Source: Scalesia atractyloides (lineage: Eukaryota > Streptophyta > Magnoliopsida > Asterales > Asteraceae). Taken from it: 64,000 nt of DNA. Numbering within the stretch: position 1 is the first letter of the stretch; each line of letters begins with the position of its first letter. Below are positions 45,292 through 56,876 of the stretch, in pieces. The notes beneath the pieces are model-generated. The model made no database searches and had not been told where the DNA came from. It saw only the letters and a list, made by a program, of their open reading frames with translations. The stretch covers positions 81,197,978-81,261,977 of the forward strand of contig CAMTDV010000003.1 of NCBI GenBank assembly GCA_947069175.1, read 5' to 3'. Both the position numbers and the translations under genes were made by a program.

Positions 45292-46334
45292 ATTCGCTTT
45301 TGGGTACACAGGTCCTTCAAGTACTTAGCATATATGGGACTTGTTTTATAGCATCCAAAAGTGGTAGGTTGATTTTTACTTGTTTAAAAACTTCCCACAT
45401 TTCTTCTTGGTGGAAACCTCTTTTGTTTACCACTTTTTCGGATGGTCCCAACAAAGCTTCGGGATAAGGGGCGGTATTAACCTCCATACCCTTTTCCTTA
45501 GCTTTTGGAACAGGGACGGTCACAACGTGTGTAGTTTTTTATCACTTTTTAAAACATTTTCTTTTTGACCCGTTTGACCGTCAACACTCTCATCATAACT
45601 AGCCTCTTCCACCACCCCTTCAACAAACTGGGTGGTGGTGACACAACACCGTTATCAACAACTCGACCACTAAGTAACGAAATTTTATTAATTGGTATCT
45701 CACGTGTGTTCTTCGAGTTGGACCCTTAATGCTTAGGGTTCACTGTAGTGTCACTAGGCAACTTTCCACCATTTTCTCGTATCTGTGCCATCTTCTCCGC
45801 AAGTTGACCCACTTCCTTCTTTAAAGCTTTATGCGATTTATCACAAACCTCGAACTCTTTTTTCATTTCCATCTTTATTTCTTGATTCGAAGTTGTGATG
45901 GTGTTCATAATTGCATCTAACTTTGAGCTTACGGAGTCTTCACCACCCATTGGAGGATTAGAGTTACCACCTCCATTACCACATTGGTTGTAGCCCCTTT
46001 GATAACCACCTTCACGGTTTTGATAATTTTGGCCACTTCCTTGATTGTAATTTCTTTGGTATCCCACTTTATTACCACATTGACGATTTTGATACATCAA
46101 ACCCCCTTGATTCCCACTTTGATTATTCGTTTGAAAATTGGGATTCATTTGATATGAAGCATTCCCATAGCGAAAGTTATGATGGTTTCTCAACCCCGGG
46201 TGATAAGTGTTTAAATTCATGTCGAACTGCTTGCGCTCACCATATACTTGATTCACCTCTTCATTCACATATGCCATGCTCACTTGACATTCCTCGGTTT
46301 GATGCCCAATATCCCGACAATCTTCACATACCAC
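45292..46334 (-). pseudogene. Element F gag C-terminus, zinc knuckle and start of protease region
   Basis: 45726-46334 has the knuckle CEDCRDIGHQTEEC (CX2CX4HX4C), an N/Q/G/Y-rich low-complexity region, and a helical segment (DAIMNTITTSNQEIKMEMKK). 45317-45523 gives the pre-protease block (FKQVKINLPLLDAIKQVP), with a small deletion shifting frame at its end. G is inserted at the left edge, and the protein resumes at 32404. Confidence 0.82.
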
Positions 46335-48110
46335 GAATTACATTGCACCAACATCCTTCTTCTTCATTCGCGCCAACTCCCTTTCCAAAGTGGCAATTCT
46401 ATCTTTGGCGCTTGAATCGAGGTCGGGAGAGATCGAGAAATAGGATGCTTCTTAGATCGGTCTGCCATAGTGACCGCTTTAGAATTCTTGCTCATGCTCT
46501 CCAAAAAATCCCAATTATCTTCCTTATGATTGTTTAACAATGTTCCGTTACTAGCCGATTGTAAATATGTGTGATCATCGGCATCTAACCCCCTCACAAA
46601 ACATTTAAGTAACTCCCACCTTGGAATTTGATGATGAGGAAACTTCCTAACCAATTCCTTGAAACGAGTCAATGCCTCATGTAAAAATTCCATCGGTAAT
46701 TGCCTAAATGACCGAATTTCATCCCTTGCATCATCGGTCTTTACAATAGAGTAGTATTCATCCAAGAAAACTTGTTGCATCTCCGCCCAAGTGTGAATAT
46801 TGTTTGCCGGAAGTGTGAGAAACCACTGTTTAGCTTTGTCTTTTAGTGAAAATTGAAATAATCTCAATTTCACTTCTTCTAACGCAAAATCATGACCGCC
46901 AATCGTGCCACATTTGGCCAAAAATTCTGCCAAGTGTGTATACGGCTCGTCATTCGTTCTACCATTGAAGTGGGGTAGGATGTTGATATAGTTCGGCTTA
47001 CAATCAAATGCCCTTCTTCGTCGAGGTGTAGCCACGATTGGTGAGTCATTTTGGTGACCGCCAGTCTAAATCGCCCATTAACACCCCGCGGAGCTTGTTG
47101 ATGCATTTGGCATCTCGGACCATTTACCTCTTGATTCATCGGTCTATTATTGCCCCTTCGGTCACCACCCCCATTTCCACCTTGATTTCCACCGCCCACA
47201 AATTGCGGAATTCGGTTACGGTTACCATTGTTATTATTGTTGTTGCCGTAATCCTGATTCCTTCGTGGTTGACGGTTATTTCTGTGTCATCTCTACCAAA
47301 CTCTTGCCCAAATCCTTCATTATTCCCCCCATAAAGTTGGCATTTTGATAGCCAAACTCGTCATAATCTAACCCCCGAGCATTGTAAAAATTTCCCATGT
47401 TGTTATCACCCCATTCATCATCCACAACTTTTCATTGTAGTTCCCGCCGTCATCCGAATATTCCGAGTGAACGCTCATGTGTTCCGGCGATTGATAACCG
47501 GGAACATTATACAGCGCATCATCGGGAATATTATTTCTCAACTCATCGAGGTCAAGAAATTGGGCTTCATTCGTGGGATTGCCACAACTATGGTTAACCC
47601 CACGGTTGGCGTTAACGTTTCGGTTGTTGAGATTTGGAGGTAATGGGTTTTGGTTTGGAGGAGGAGGTGTGGGTGTACGCTGGCGGTTGTTTTGGTTTCG
47701 GCTACGGTTTTGAAATGGTGGTGTTGGTGGTCTTGAGTTGTTACCACCCCCCGATTGATGGTTTTGAGTGTTTTAGTTTTGGGGTGGGTAATCATAATAT
47801 TGGTTTTGGTTGTTGGGTTGGTAGGAGTGTTGTGGATCCATTGGATTGGGTCTAAAAGATAGTGTAGGTGGTGAGTTGATGTTGGGTGGATTAGAGACAA
47901 GAGTTGCCTCTAACCGGTTGGCTAAGTTTATTCTAACGACCCGCTCTACTCCGGTTCGAACACTAACGGCGTGGTCCTCCCGGAATTCCGTGTATGCATG
48001 TACTACCTGTAACCTGCACAAGTAACATACCCGTGTAACACAAAAGCAAAGACGGTATAAAGAAACAAGCACTTAAACAATTAATCACAAAATCAAAAAA
48101 AATCAAAACG
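46335..48110 (-). pseudogene. Element F gag, N-terminal and central part
   Basis: The 46364-47035 frame carries the Athila gag core (YINILPHFNGRTNDEPYTHL, LRLFQFSLKDKAKQWFLTLP, FLDEYYS, LHEALTRFKELVRKFPHH; each shortened). 46879-47199 and 47773-48072 hold glycine/asparagine-rich and N-terminal pieces (FRPNPMDPQHSYQPNNQNQ) in other frames. The MDPQ segment also begins the partial gag of element I at 56748, which supports it as coding. Several stops around 47240-47450. Confidence 0.8.
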
Positions 48111-48123
48111 CAAAGCGCATGAC

Positions 48124-48141
48124 TCCCCGGCAACAGCGCCA
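48124..48141 (-). other. Primer binding site of element F, tRNA-Asp type
   Basis: Minus strand TGGCGCTGTTGCCGGGGA, one base different from the site in G, five bases from the LTR edge at 48147. Confidence 0.9.
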
Positions 48142-48146
48142 AAATT

Positions 48147-49499
48147 TGATCGAAGTGTCGCGCCCCGGTCAAAGATAAAATTTATAATCCCAAATTACCC
48201 TTAACAATGTGTTAGTGGTAGTAAGGGGTCGAACCACGAAGAGTTTGTGGTTTGCGATTGATATGATTGATTTTAAATAAGATTGTCACTTTATGAAGCT
48301 TGTTATTTTGATTATTTAAATATTTGTTTGTTTGAAGGAATGTCGGAATGATTCGACAAATTTGTTTCTAATTGACTAACTATGAAAACACAATTGATGG
48401 CAAGAAAACTTAATTAATTTGATTAAAACAACGATTTGGTAACAAGGTTCACACCCGGTTCGGTAATGCAAATCCTAGGGTTCCTACACGCTTTTAAGTT
48501 CAATTCATTTGTAGCAATGACCAACAAGTTTAGTGTTATGTGATTTAGATGCCAAAAGCTATCGACGTTATGAACAACGGACTACAATACACTTTGTTAT
48601 CACAAACAAGTAAACTCTAACCTAGACAAGGCATAATTGCTCATAAACATATCACAAAGTCAAATTTAATCTTCATTCGACAATTCATGAATTCAATACA
48701 AATGCAAGTCAATTATCATAGGTTTCAAAATCAACGCACAAATTGTCACAAATCAATACTCAAAATTATGTCAAACCCTAGAATTACAAAACCTACACTG
48801 GGGTGAAACCAAAAGAAACTAGCCCCTCATGGTGAACGGGACTTGATCAACAAAAGATGAATTCTTAAACATGATCATCTTGAAGCTTCGAATGTAATGA
48901 TGATTAGGGTTTAAATGGATGATGGTGGTGAAAGGATGATGAAGGAGATGATGATGATGATAGGCTAGGGTTAGGATTGATGATTGTAATTCGGATGATT
49001 CGATGGATTGGATGGATTGGAAAAGGTTGTGGATGAAGGTTGTGGTGTTTTTGGCTACCAAGAGGAGTTTCACAACTCAAAAACTCGTAACTCCTTCACA
49101 AATGGCCAAAACCAAGTTAAAACCCGTCCAAATTGGATTTTAGCAACAAACATATAGGAGGGGCGTCGCCAACTGCCATATGGGTCGTCGTCGACGGCCC
49201 ATATAAATCATGCATTTTCTCCGACGCTCTAATCCACTGTCTATGACAAATTTTCTCCGATGGGCTATCTGAGGGGCGTCGCTGACGGCCCCTATAATCC
49301 TTGATTTCCTGTTTTTCCATTTCGCGATCCCGGTTGACCCATTTTCCGTCCCGATGCTCCAAAACGCTCCCGAAGAGCTCCTTAAACTCTGTAAACCTGT
49401 AAAACACAAATCCAATCAAAAGTAGGCTATTTGAAACTAAAATTTATGTAAAACATTAACTTAAGCCTAATAGAAACATCGGTTTTCGACCACGTATCA
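48147..49499 (-). repeat. 5' LTR of element F (1353 bp)
   Basis: Left edge TGATCGAAG, right edge CACGTATCA; on the minus strand TGATACGTGG...CGATCA. CpG-rich GGGGCGTCGC(C/T)GACGGCCCC-like blocks lie at about 49155-49290. The adjacent primer site defines it as the 5' LTR. Confidence 0.9.
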
Positions 49500-49655
49500 A
49501 TAATAGGGGTCCAAAGCAAGAAGGAAGCACGACGATACACATACAAGGCATTCATGGCATGTAAACCCTCATCAATTGACCCCATAGAATGCAAAGGTGG
49601 ATCTCCAACATAGAAGGGGTATTCATTCGAAGCCATTGTGAGAAGGAGGACCAAG
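49500..49655 (-). other. Unassigned stretch between F and H
   Basis: On the minus strand it is open from an ATG near 49635 (MASNEYPFYVGDPPLHSMG) into the F LTR border. I do not recognise the sequence, and it does not match E1 or F elsewhere in the window. It is either a gene fragment or part of another element. Confidence 0.4.
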
Positions 49656-50332
49656 TTATGTTCGCCACAAGACAACTTCAAAAACAAGCTAAAGATTGGT
49701 TGGATACATATAGTAAGGAAATTGGTGAGAATAAACTCAAAACCCTCACATGGTAATTCAAAGAACCCTTTATGAAGTATCATTGTCCACAATCAGCTGT
49801 AGACTGTATTCAAGAAGACTTTCTTCGCCTTCGACAAAAGAATGAGACTATCGATGAAATCACAAACATTTTCCTCTATGAGATGAAGTTTTGGAAGGAA
49901 TTCACAAGAACAGAAAGGATGAAAATTAATCGTTACCATGATATGTTAAAAGCTGAGTACCGTGAGTTCATTACTCCTTCTAAATGCGAAACATTGAATG
50001 AGCTCATTAATTGGTCAAGGGATAGAGAGATCAAATAAAAAAGGCAAGAAGAACGGTGGTAGAAGAGGCAAATCGAAAGGGGACCAAACCAAGGCACCCC
50101 TAAAAAGCCCAAGATTCACGATCATGGTAAAAAGGAAGTTGTTAAAGGAGGATTTCCATGGTGCAAGACATGTGGGAAACTTCATTCAGGTGAATGTTTA
50201 AGGGGAAAAGGGGGATGCTATGATTGTGGTCAAGAAAGGCATCCATACTATAGTTGTCCTAATCCTAAAAGAGTGTGTTACAACTGTAACAAATTGGACC
50301 ATGTGAAAGTCGAGTGCCCGAAACTCAAACAA
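49656..50332 (+). pseudogene. H gag fragment with three zinc-knuckle-like motifs
   Basis: Gag core remnants (FATRQLQKQAKDWLDTYSKE, FLRLRQKNETIDEI) are followed by three consecutive knuckle-like motifs between about 50163 and 50320: CKTCGKLHSGEC (irregular spacing), CYDCGQERHPYYSC and CYNCNKLDHVKVEC (both CX2CX4HX4C). Stops near 49756 and 50036 and frame changes break it. Confidence 0.78.
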
Positions 50333-51410
50333 GGGATGAAGAAAGGAGGAAAGAAAGAAGAGAATGTTAAAGCCAAAGGAAGAATGTTTCAAATTTTAGC
50401 AGAAGAGGCAAGGGCTCACCCGAATGTTGTGTCAGGTATATTTATGCTAAATTCTATACCTACATATGTATTATTTGATACAGGAGCTAGTAGGTCATTT
50501 GTTTCAAGTGAAATTATACATTCCTCTTCATTTGTAATAGAAAGAATGACTATACCCTTGGAAGTATAAATAGCCGATTGTAAAAGTTACTTAATACATG
50601 AGGTGTGTAGAAATTGTAAGATTGTCATTGAAGACGAAGAATTTAATATCGATCTCTTCCCATGGTTTTGGGGGAATTCAAAATGGTGGTGGGCATGGAT
50701 TGGCTACCTCGATATCAAGCAGAAATTTCATGTGAAAGTAAGACTATTCGAGTTATATCTCCTAAAGGGAAGTTGGTAAATATATATGGGGAAAGAAGAG
50801 TGGAGGCAAAATTATGTACTATTGTCGAAGCAGTTAAGCATGTACGAAATGGAAGTAAGGCCTTTTTAGCATATGTAGTTGATGCTAAGCAAGCTACTTC
50901 AAGAATAGAAGACACAAGAATTGTGAATGAATATTCGGATGTGTTTCCGGATGATTTGTTGGGTCTTCCACCTAAACGAGAAGTAGAACTTTGGATCGAC
51001 TTGGAACCAAACGCCAAGCCCGTAGCCAAAGCTCCTTACCGATTGGCACCCATTGAAGTACGAGAATTGATGGTTCAGTTGAAAGAACTTCTAGATAAGG
51101 GATTTATACATCCTAGTGTATCTCCTTGGGGAGCACCAGTCCTGTTTGTGAAAAAGAAGGATGGTTCGATGCGTATGTGTATCGACTATCGTGAGCTCAA
51201 TAAACTCACAGTGAAGAATCAATACCCCTTACAAAGAATAGATGATCTCTTCGATCAACTACAAGGGGCAAGTTGGTTTTCAAAAATTGAATTGCGTTCG
51301 GGATATCACCAGTTACGGGTGAGGGAAGAAGATGAAGCTAAGACTGCGTTCAGAACTCAATACGGACATTATGAGTTTTTAGTAATGTTTTCGGGTTAAC
51401 GAACGCCCCG
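50333..51410 (+). pseudogene. H protease and N-terminal reverse transcriptase
   Basis: The protease site YVLFDTGASRSFVSSE is in the 50273-50569 frame, ended by TAA. The 50662-51399 frame has MVVGMDWLPRYQAEI, then RT motifs APYRLAPIEVREL, WGAPVLFVKKKDGSMRMCIDY (shortened), SKIELRSGYHQLRV. A frame change near 51390 occurs at the MPFGLTNAP position (now MFSG). Confidence 0.83.
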
Positions 51411-52270
51411 GCCGCATTTATGGATTTAATGAATAGAGTGTGCCGAAACATGTTGGACAAATTTGTCATAGTTTTCATAGAAGATATTTTGGTATACACT
51501 CAAAGCGAGTCGGAACATGCTCGTCATTTATGCACGGTGCTTGAAACCCTTCGTAAAGAAAAATTATATGCTAAATTTTCGAAATGTGCGTTTTGGCTCA
51601 GAGAAGTACAATTGTTGGGCCATGTGATAAATGCGAAAGGAATTTTAGTAGATCCATCTAAAGTAGACGTGATTAAATGGTTACCCCCAAAGAATGTTAA
51701 TGAAGTACGAAGTTTTCTAGGTTTAGCTGGCTATTATAGGAGATTTATTCAAGACTTCTCTAAAATAGCCTTGCCTATAACTAGATTAACGAAGAAAGAA
51801 GAGAAGTTTTCATGGGGTCTTGAACAAGAGAAGGCTTTCCAAATGCTAAAAGAAAAATTGTCAAGTTCCTCGGTGTTGACCTTACTAGAAGGAATGGGAG
51901 ATTTAGTGGTATATACGAATGCATCACACCAAGGGTTGGGGTGTGTCTTAATGCAACAGGGCAAAGTCGTTACTATGCTTCAAGACAACTTAAACAGCAT
52001 GAAGGCAATTATCCGACTCATGATTTAGAGTTGGCGACTATGGTTTTTGCGTTGAAGATTTGGAGACATTATTTGTACGGAACGAAATGCATAATCAACT
52101 CATATCACAGTAGTCTCAAATACTTTTTCGAACAAAAAGACCTTAATATGAGACAACGAAGGTGGCTAGAATTAATTAAAGATTATGATTGCGACATTCT
52201 TTACCATCCAGGTAAAGCCAATGTCATAGCAGACACTTTAAGTCGAAAGGAATATCCGCCGCCTATCTGA
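51411..52270 (+). pseudogene. H reverse transcriptase C-terminal part and RNase H, catalytic residues altered
   Basis: The active-site box is FIEDILVYT, with the second aspartate of FIDD changed to glutamate. RNase H begins YTNASHQGLGCVL, where family members have YCDAS, so its first catalytic Asp is Asn. The frame shifts near 51960 into 51941-52270 (ASRQLKQHEGNYPTHDLELA, HPGKANVIADTLSRKEY). These substitutions would abolish activity irrespective of the frameshifts. Confidence 0.82.
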
Positions 52271-52279
52271 GTAAAGTCG

Positions 52280-53690
52280 ATGAGAATGATAGTCACACCT
52301 AACCTTATCAAAGCAATAAGAGAAGCCCAAATTAAGTCATTGAATGCGAATGATCCAAAAAGAGAAAGGAAAAAAGGGTTTGTCGACAAACTTGAAACGA
52401 ATGCAAGTGGAATCAAGACAATGTATGGTCGAACTTCGATACCATGCTATTGGGATATAAAGAGTCTATTACTAGAAGAAGCGCACAAGTCCCGCTACTC
52501 AGTTCATCCGGAAGCCACCAAAATGTATTGAGATTTGAAAGAAAATTATTGGTGGCCAGGAATGAAACGCAACATTGTCAAGTATGTATCGAAATGCTTA
52601 ACAAGCTCGCAAGTGAAGGCGGAACATCAAAAGCCGTATGGGAAACTACAACCGTTGGAGATTCCGGTATGGATTTGGTGACCAAACTTCCCAAAACAAA
52701 GAAGGGTCACAATGCTATTTGGGTTGTTGTCGATCAACTCACGAAGAGTGCTCATTTCTTACCTATACGGGAGACTTACTCTTCATAAAGAATGGCGGAA
52801 ATATATGTGAATGAAATAGTTTCTCGCCATGGAGTGCCCGTGTCTATTGTTTTGGATCGTGATGCCATATTTATTTCTTGCTATTGGAAAAAGTTACATG
52901 AAAATATGGGTACCAATCTACACTTAAGTACCGCATACCATCCTCAAACGGATGGCCAATCAGAAAGAACCATACAGACATTGGTTGATATGCTGAGAGC
53001 ATGTGTATTTGATTTTAGGGGAAACTGGGATGACCATTTACCACTAGTGGAGTTCTCGTACAACAATAGTTATCAACGTAGTATTCAAATGGCGCCATAT
53101 GAGATGTTATATGGGAGAAAATGTAGAACTCATGTTTGTTGGGGAAAAGTAGGCCAAACAGAACTAGCTCCTAAGGATGTAGTAGCAAGAACTAATGAAA
53201 AGATTGATCTAGTGTGAGATCGATTAAAAGCAGCGCAAGATCGACAAAAGTCCTATGAGGACAAAAGGAGCCGTCCAATTGAATTCCAAGTGGGAGACCG
53301 AGTATTATTAAAAGTCTCCCCATGGAAAGGCATAATTCGAATCCGTAAACAAGGGAAGTTGGGTCCTCGATGCATTGGGTCGTTTAAAATTCTAGCTCGT
53401 ATTGGGAAAGTTCTGTATTGGTTAGAACTGCTCCTAGCATTAGAGTGCCTTGCGGATGAAACGACACACATACCTGTTGATGACATTGTGTTGGACGAAA
53501 GAATGAATTATATCGGTCGGTAGCTATAAAAGATTCCAAAGTAAAGACCCTTCGTAACAAGGATGTTAAGCAAGTGTTAGTTCAATGGCAACACAGAAAA
53601 GGATCAGATTTCACTTAGGAACCAGAGGATGAAATACGAAAGTTCTACCCGACTTTATCTGGTATGTATTCAGGTTTTGGGGACGAAACC
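52280..53690 (+). pseudogene. H integrase and chromodomain-like tail
   Basis: The zinc domain remnant is HKSRYSVHPEATKMY then a stop and NYWWPGMKR. Core segments: VVVDQLTKSAHFLPIRE, VSIVLDRDAIFISC (second D), and PQTDGQSERTIQTL (E). The C-terminal GPY-like segment is at 53290-53450. The tail VLVQWQHRKGSDFT with a following stop resembles the chromodomain of Tekay-1. Stops at about 52528, 52786, 53215 and 53617. Confidence 0.82.
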
Positions 53691-53710
53691 TTCTTTAAGG
53701 AGGGTGGACT

Positions 53711-55150
53711 TGTAACACCCCAAAAATCCTTATGAATGTATACATATACTTAAAATTATGAACCAAGTTAGTACATAGGTAAAATTTAACTGAAAAGAAA
53801 GTAATAGGACATAAAATATAAACACTAAAGATTTAGGGGCCAAAATTGATACAAATGGGAACTGGGGAGATAAAATAGGAACAAAACACAAACACACACA
53901 CATCTCATGTGTGTGTGTCGCCAGGAGCAAGAAGAAGAAAGGGAAAAACCCCTTGTCATCTTAAATCAACAAATTGAAGTAGATAACTTGATTAAATTCG
54001 ATACATGTCCTGAATTCTTAACCATCTAAGCACACTAGAACACAAGGTAAGTAGAATTTTGTATTTTGATGGTTTTGTATGAAATGGGTTTCCAAGAAAT
54101 CCATGAATTTATGTGAAATTAGAATGATAATGAGTAAGAACCATGCTTGAAATTCTAGTTACTTTATGCTTTGATGAAAAACCCATTTGTAGTAGTAGTA
54201 ATGTGAATATGATGATGATAAATGTGCAAATTAGTGTAATGATCATGTATAAAGTTGCTTATAGAGAATATTTGTTTAATGAAATTGATTTAGTATGAAA
54301 GCTTTATGAATTTGGTTAAAGATGATGATTTTGACATGAACTAGTAAGAGTTGTGCATAAAATCCTTATACACCATGCTTTGTTTGTTGTACGCATGCTA
54401 AGTGTTTGATGAAATGCCTTGAGTAGTAGTTTCTATGTAATGATGATGATTGCATAATAATATGATGTTGAATGATTTAGATTGGAAAAATAATGAATAG
54501 TTGGCCCTCTATGTAATGTAATTATGAGATAGAAGCATGGAATTGAAAATGTGAACATGACACTGTAGGAGTAAAGAAAGAGAGCACAAACCAATCCGGA
54601 TCGCACACAAAGCAAGATAAAGGTAAGTTCATATGAACTTTGTCTATTCTTAACGTGATTTAAGATGATATTTTCATTATTGATTCTAGTTGAAAGCGGT
54701 AGTATGAATATAGTAAATTGATGAGCTGAGTTTGAAGTAATCGTTAGGAATGAGAAAGTAAAAGATACGTTTAGACCCGATATTAGCAGATGAGAATGAA
54801 TAGAATTTATTAATAATTGTTTTGGGTATGATATGATTCGTTGTCAAACGAGTTAAGATGAATGAATTATTATAAGAATGAAATGGTCGTTATGTTGACT
54901 TGATATGAATGGGTCAATCAATCCAAGTTGATAATTTATGAGAATGTTTAGTTATTGACCCAAAACAAATGGATATGATGAAAGATGAAATTTTGAAAGA
55001 TGATGGAATGATGAAGAGTAAACTTGTTGAAGTCAAATTGTGATACGAATGAATTGAATACATAAGTATGCTATAGAAGTATAATCATGCTAATGGGTCA
55101 ATATGATAAGACAAATTGATGATGATGAATAATGTAGTTTAAGTGATTAT
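53711..55150 (+). repeat. 3' LTR of element H (left edge clear, right edge uncertain)
   Basis: Starts TGTAACACCCC directly after the purine-rich AAGGAGGGTGGACT. Contains a perfect 12-bp AC/GT hairpin with CTC loop at 53892-53918. No terminal CA could be paired; the right end is arbitrary and placed before the candidate LTR of element I. No genes within. Confidence 0.55.
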
Positions 55151-56442
55151 TGATACGTACTTACTAATTATGTTTTGTAATGTGAATAATAGGTAAATCG
55201 CATGTCTAGGATTGGCGAGTTTAGGATGAACACACCTTATTGCCCTTAAGCGCTTCCGGTTATGTTTTATGTCAAATGGGTCAAAATTCTTTTGGGTTGT
55301 AAAATTGCAAATTTTACACGTATGTCTTTTGTTAGCATACCAAATTGATACTTGTGGTTTGGTAGTTTGGTTTAACGTTATGGAAAAGGGTTTTGACGAT
55401 GACAATCGTTATAATAAATTACAAGGGTATTTGGTTGAAATTTACGTTGAATGTAATACTCAACCCTTTTTGGCGTTTAAACTTTTAATGGATTTTGGGC
55501 ATTTCAAGTTACGCATTATTTGAGTTTTGAACTTTATCTTGGAGCCAAGAACACTTAGATCATCATCCTCAACCATTTCGAATCCATCCAATCATCTGAA
55601 TCACAACCTTCGATCCTAACCCTAGCCTACCATCATCTCATCCATCATCCATTCACTTTCAACATCTTAAACCCTAACCATCATCTCCATTACTTTCAAA
55701 GCTTCAAGATGTTCGTGTTAGAGTCTCATTCATCCGGTGATCAAGCTCTATCATCCTTGAGCGGCTAATTCTCTCAGGTTTCACCCCGGTGTAGACTTTT
55801 GTAAGGATTTCTAGGGTTTGATATTTGTTTAATATTTGGTTTATGGCAATTTGAATTGCATTTGAATCGTTAAATAATTGTATTGCATTTGTATTGAATC
55901 TATAAATTGAAGAGTGAGTATTGAAATTTGACTTTATGGAATGAACATGTGCAATTATGCCTTATCTTTCGATAGGATTTACTTGTCCGAGGTAACGAAG
56001 TGCATTGCGGTCCCTCTAATACATTGATAGCAATCGGCACCTAAGCTTCGTGATTCTATAACCGTTAATGAAGTAATTCCATTAAACTAAATTATAAACG
56101 TGTAGCAACCCTTGGTCCTACGATTGTCGAACCAGGTGTGAACCTTGTTACAAGTATTGTTTTAAAACCATCAATCAAGTTTTCGTGCAATCATTCAAGT
56201 TTTAGTAGATAATCATTTTAGCATAAAACTCGTTGGTCTATTCCGACACTCTTTCTCAATAAACATTCAAATTAAACCATTTGCAAGCTTCACAATAGTG
56301 ACAACCTTTAAAATCAATCACATCCATCGCAAACCACAAACTAATCAGGGTTCGACTCCTTACCACCCCTAGCACATTGTTAAGGGTAATTTGGGACTAT
56401 AAATATTATCTTTGACCGGAGCGCAACACTCCGATCAAATTT

Positions 56443-56460
56443 TGGCGCCGTTGCTGGGGA
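56443..56460 (+). other. Primer binding site of element I, tRNA-Asp type
   Basis: TGGCGCCGTTGCTGGGGA, one base different from the site in G, five bases after the LTR end. Confidence 0.88.
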
Positions 56461-56747
56461 GTTCGTGCGATTTGTGTTAGGACATTGATTGATTTGTGTG
56501 ATTATTTGTTTAAGGTGTTTGTTTCTTTTTACTATTTTCTATATTCTTTGTTACGCGGGTATGTTACTTGTGCAGGTTACAGGTAGTGCATGCATATGAG
56601 GACTTTAGTAGGACCTCTCCGTTAGTGTTTGAACCGGAGGTTGAGCGGTTAGTGCGATGAAACTTAGCCAACCGGTTAGAGGCAACCCTTTCCTCTAATC
56701 CACCCAATACCAACTCACAACTTACATCATCCGTTGGGCCCATTCAA

Positions 56748-56876
56748 ATGGATCCCCAAAACTCCAACCAACTCAACAACCAAACCCAACACCACTTTCA
56801 ATACCAAGACTACCCTCGCCCAAGCCAAAATGTTCAAAACAATCAACCGGGGGCAGTAGCAATTCGAGACCAGCAA
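56748..56876 (+). pseudogene. Element I gag, N-terminal fragment
   Basis: Q/N-rich N-terminus beginning MDPQNSNQLNN, homologous to the F gag N-terminus. The ORF formally continues to 57035, but after about 56876 it is antisense to the copia fragment and not gag. Confidence 0.6.

Larger units (their letters stand above)
24037..49499 (-). mobile_element. Element F: Athila-type Ty3/gypsy retrotransposon interrupted by element G
   Basis: Read right to left: 5' LTR 48147-49499, tRNA-Asp primer site 48124-48141, gag, protease (split by G at 32405-45291), pre-RT region, RT, RNase H, integrase, spacer, env-like ORF 25909-27748, non-coding 3' region, purine tract 24037-24049, truncated LTR 23534-24036. 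RT before integrase is the gypsy order. The protease/RT type, tRNA-Asp primer and ORF after pol fit Athila. All ORFs are degraded. Confidence 0.85.
49656..55150 (+). mobile_element. Element H: 5'-truncated chromovirus (Ty3/gypsy)
   Basis: Begins inside gag and runs through protease, RT, RNase H, integrase and a chromodomain-like tail to a 3' LTR starting at 53711. The 5' LTR, primer site and gag start are missing. The RT resembles that of Tekay-1 (same motifs and order) but is much more diverged and AT-rich. The right edge is uncertain and is set by the candidate start of element I. Confidence 0.82.
55151..56876 (+). mobile_element. Element I: plus-strand Athila-type relative of F, LTR to gag start only
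   Basis: LTR candidate 55151-56437 (starts TGATACGT like F, ends CTCCGATCA). The second half of the LTR aligns with the reverse complement of the F LTR; the first half is too diverged to be sure, so the left edge is tentative. Primer site at 56443-56460. The gag start at 56748 (MDPQNSNQLNNQTQH) matches the F gag near 47830. Homology ends at about 56876, where an unrelated copia fragment begins. Confidence 0.68.

Noticed and set aside
22165..49504. Simple intact insertion of F into E1 with target duplication (ATATT/ATAAT)
   Set aside because: The right flank does not continue E1, and the left LTR is a different copy from the truncated true 3' LTR, so the near match of flanks is not convincing.
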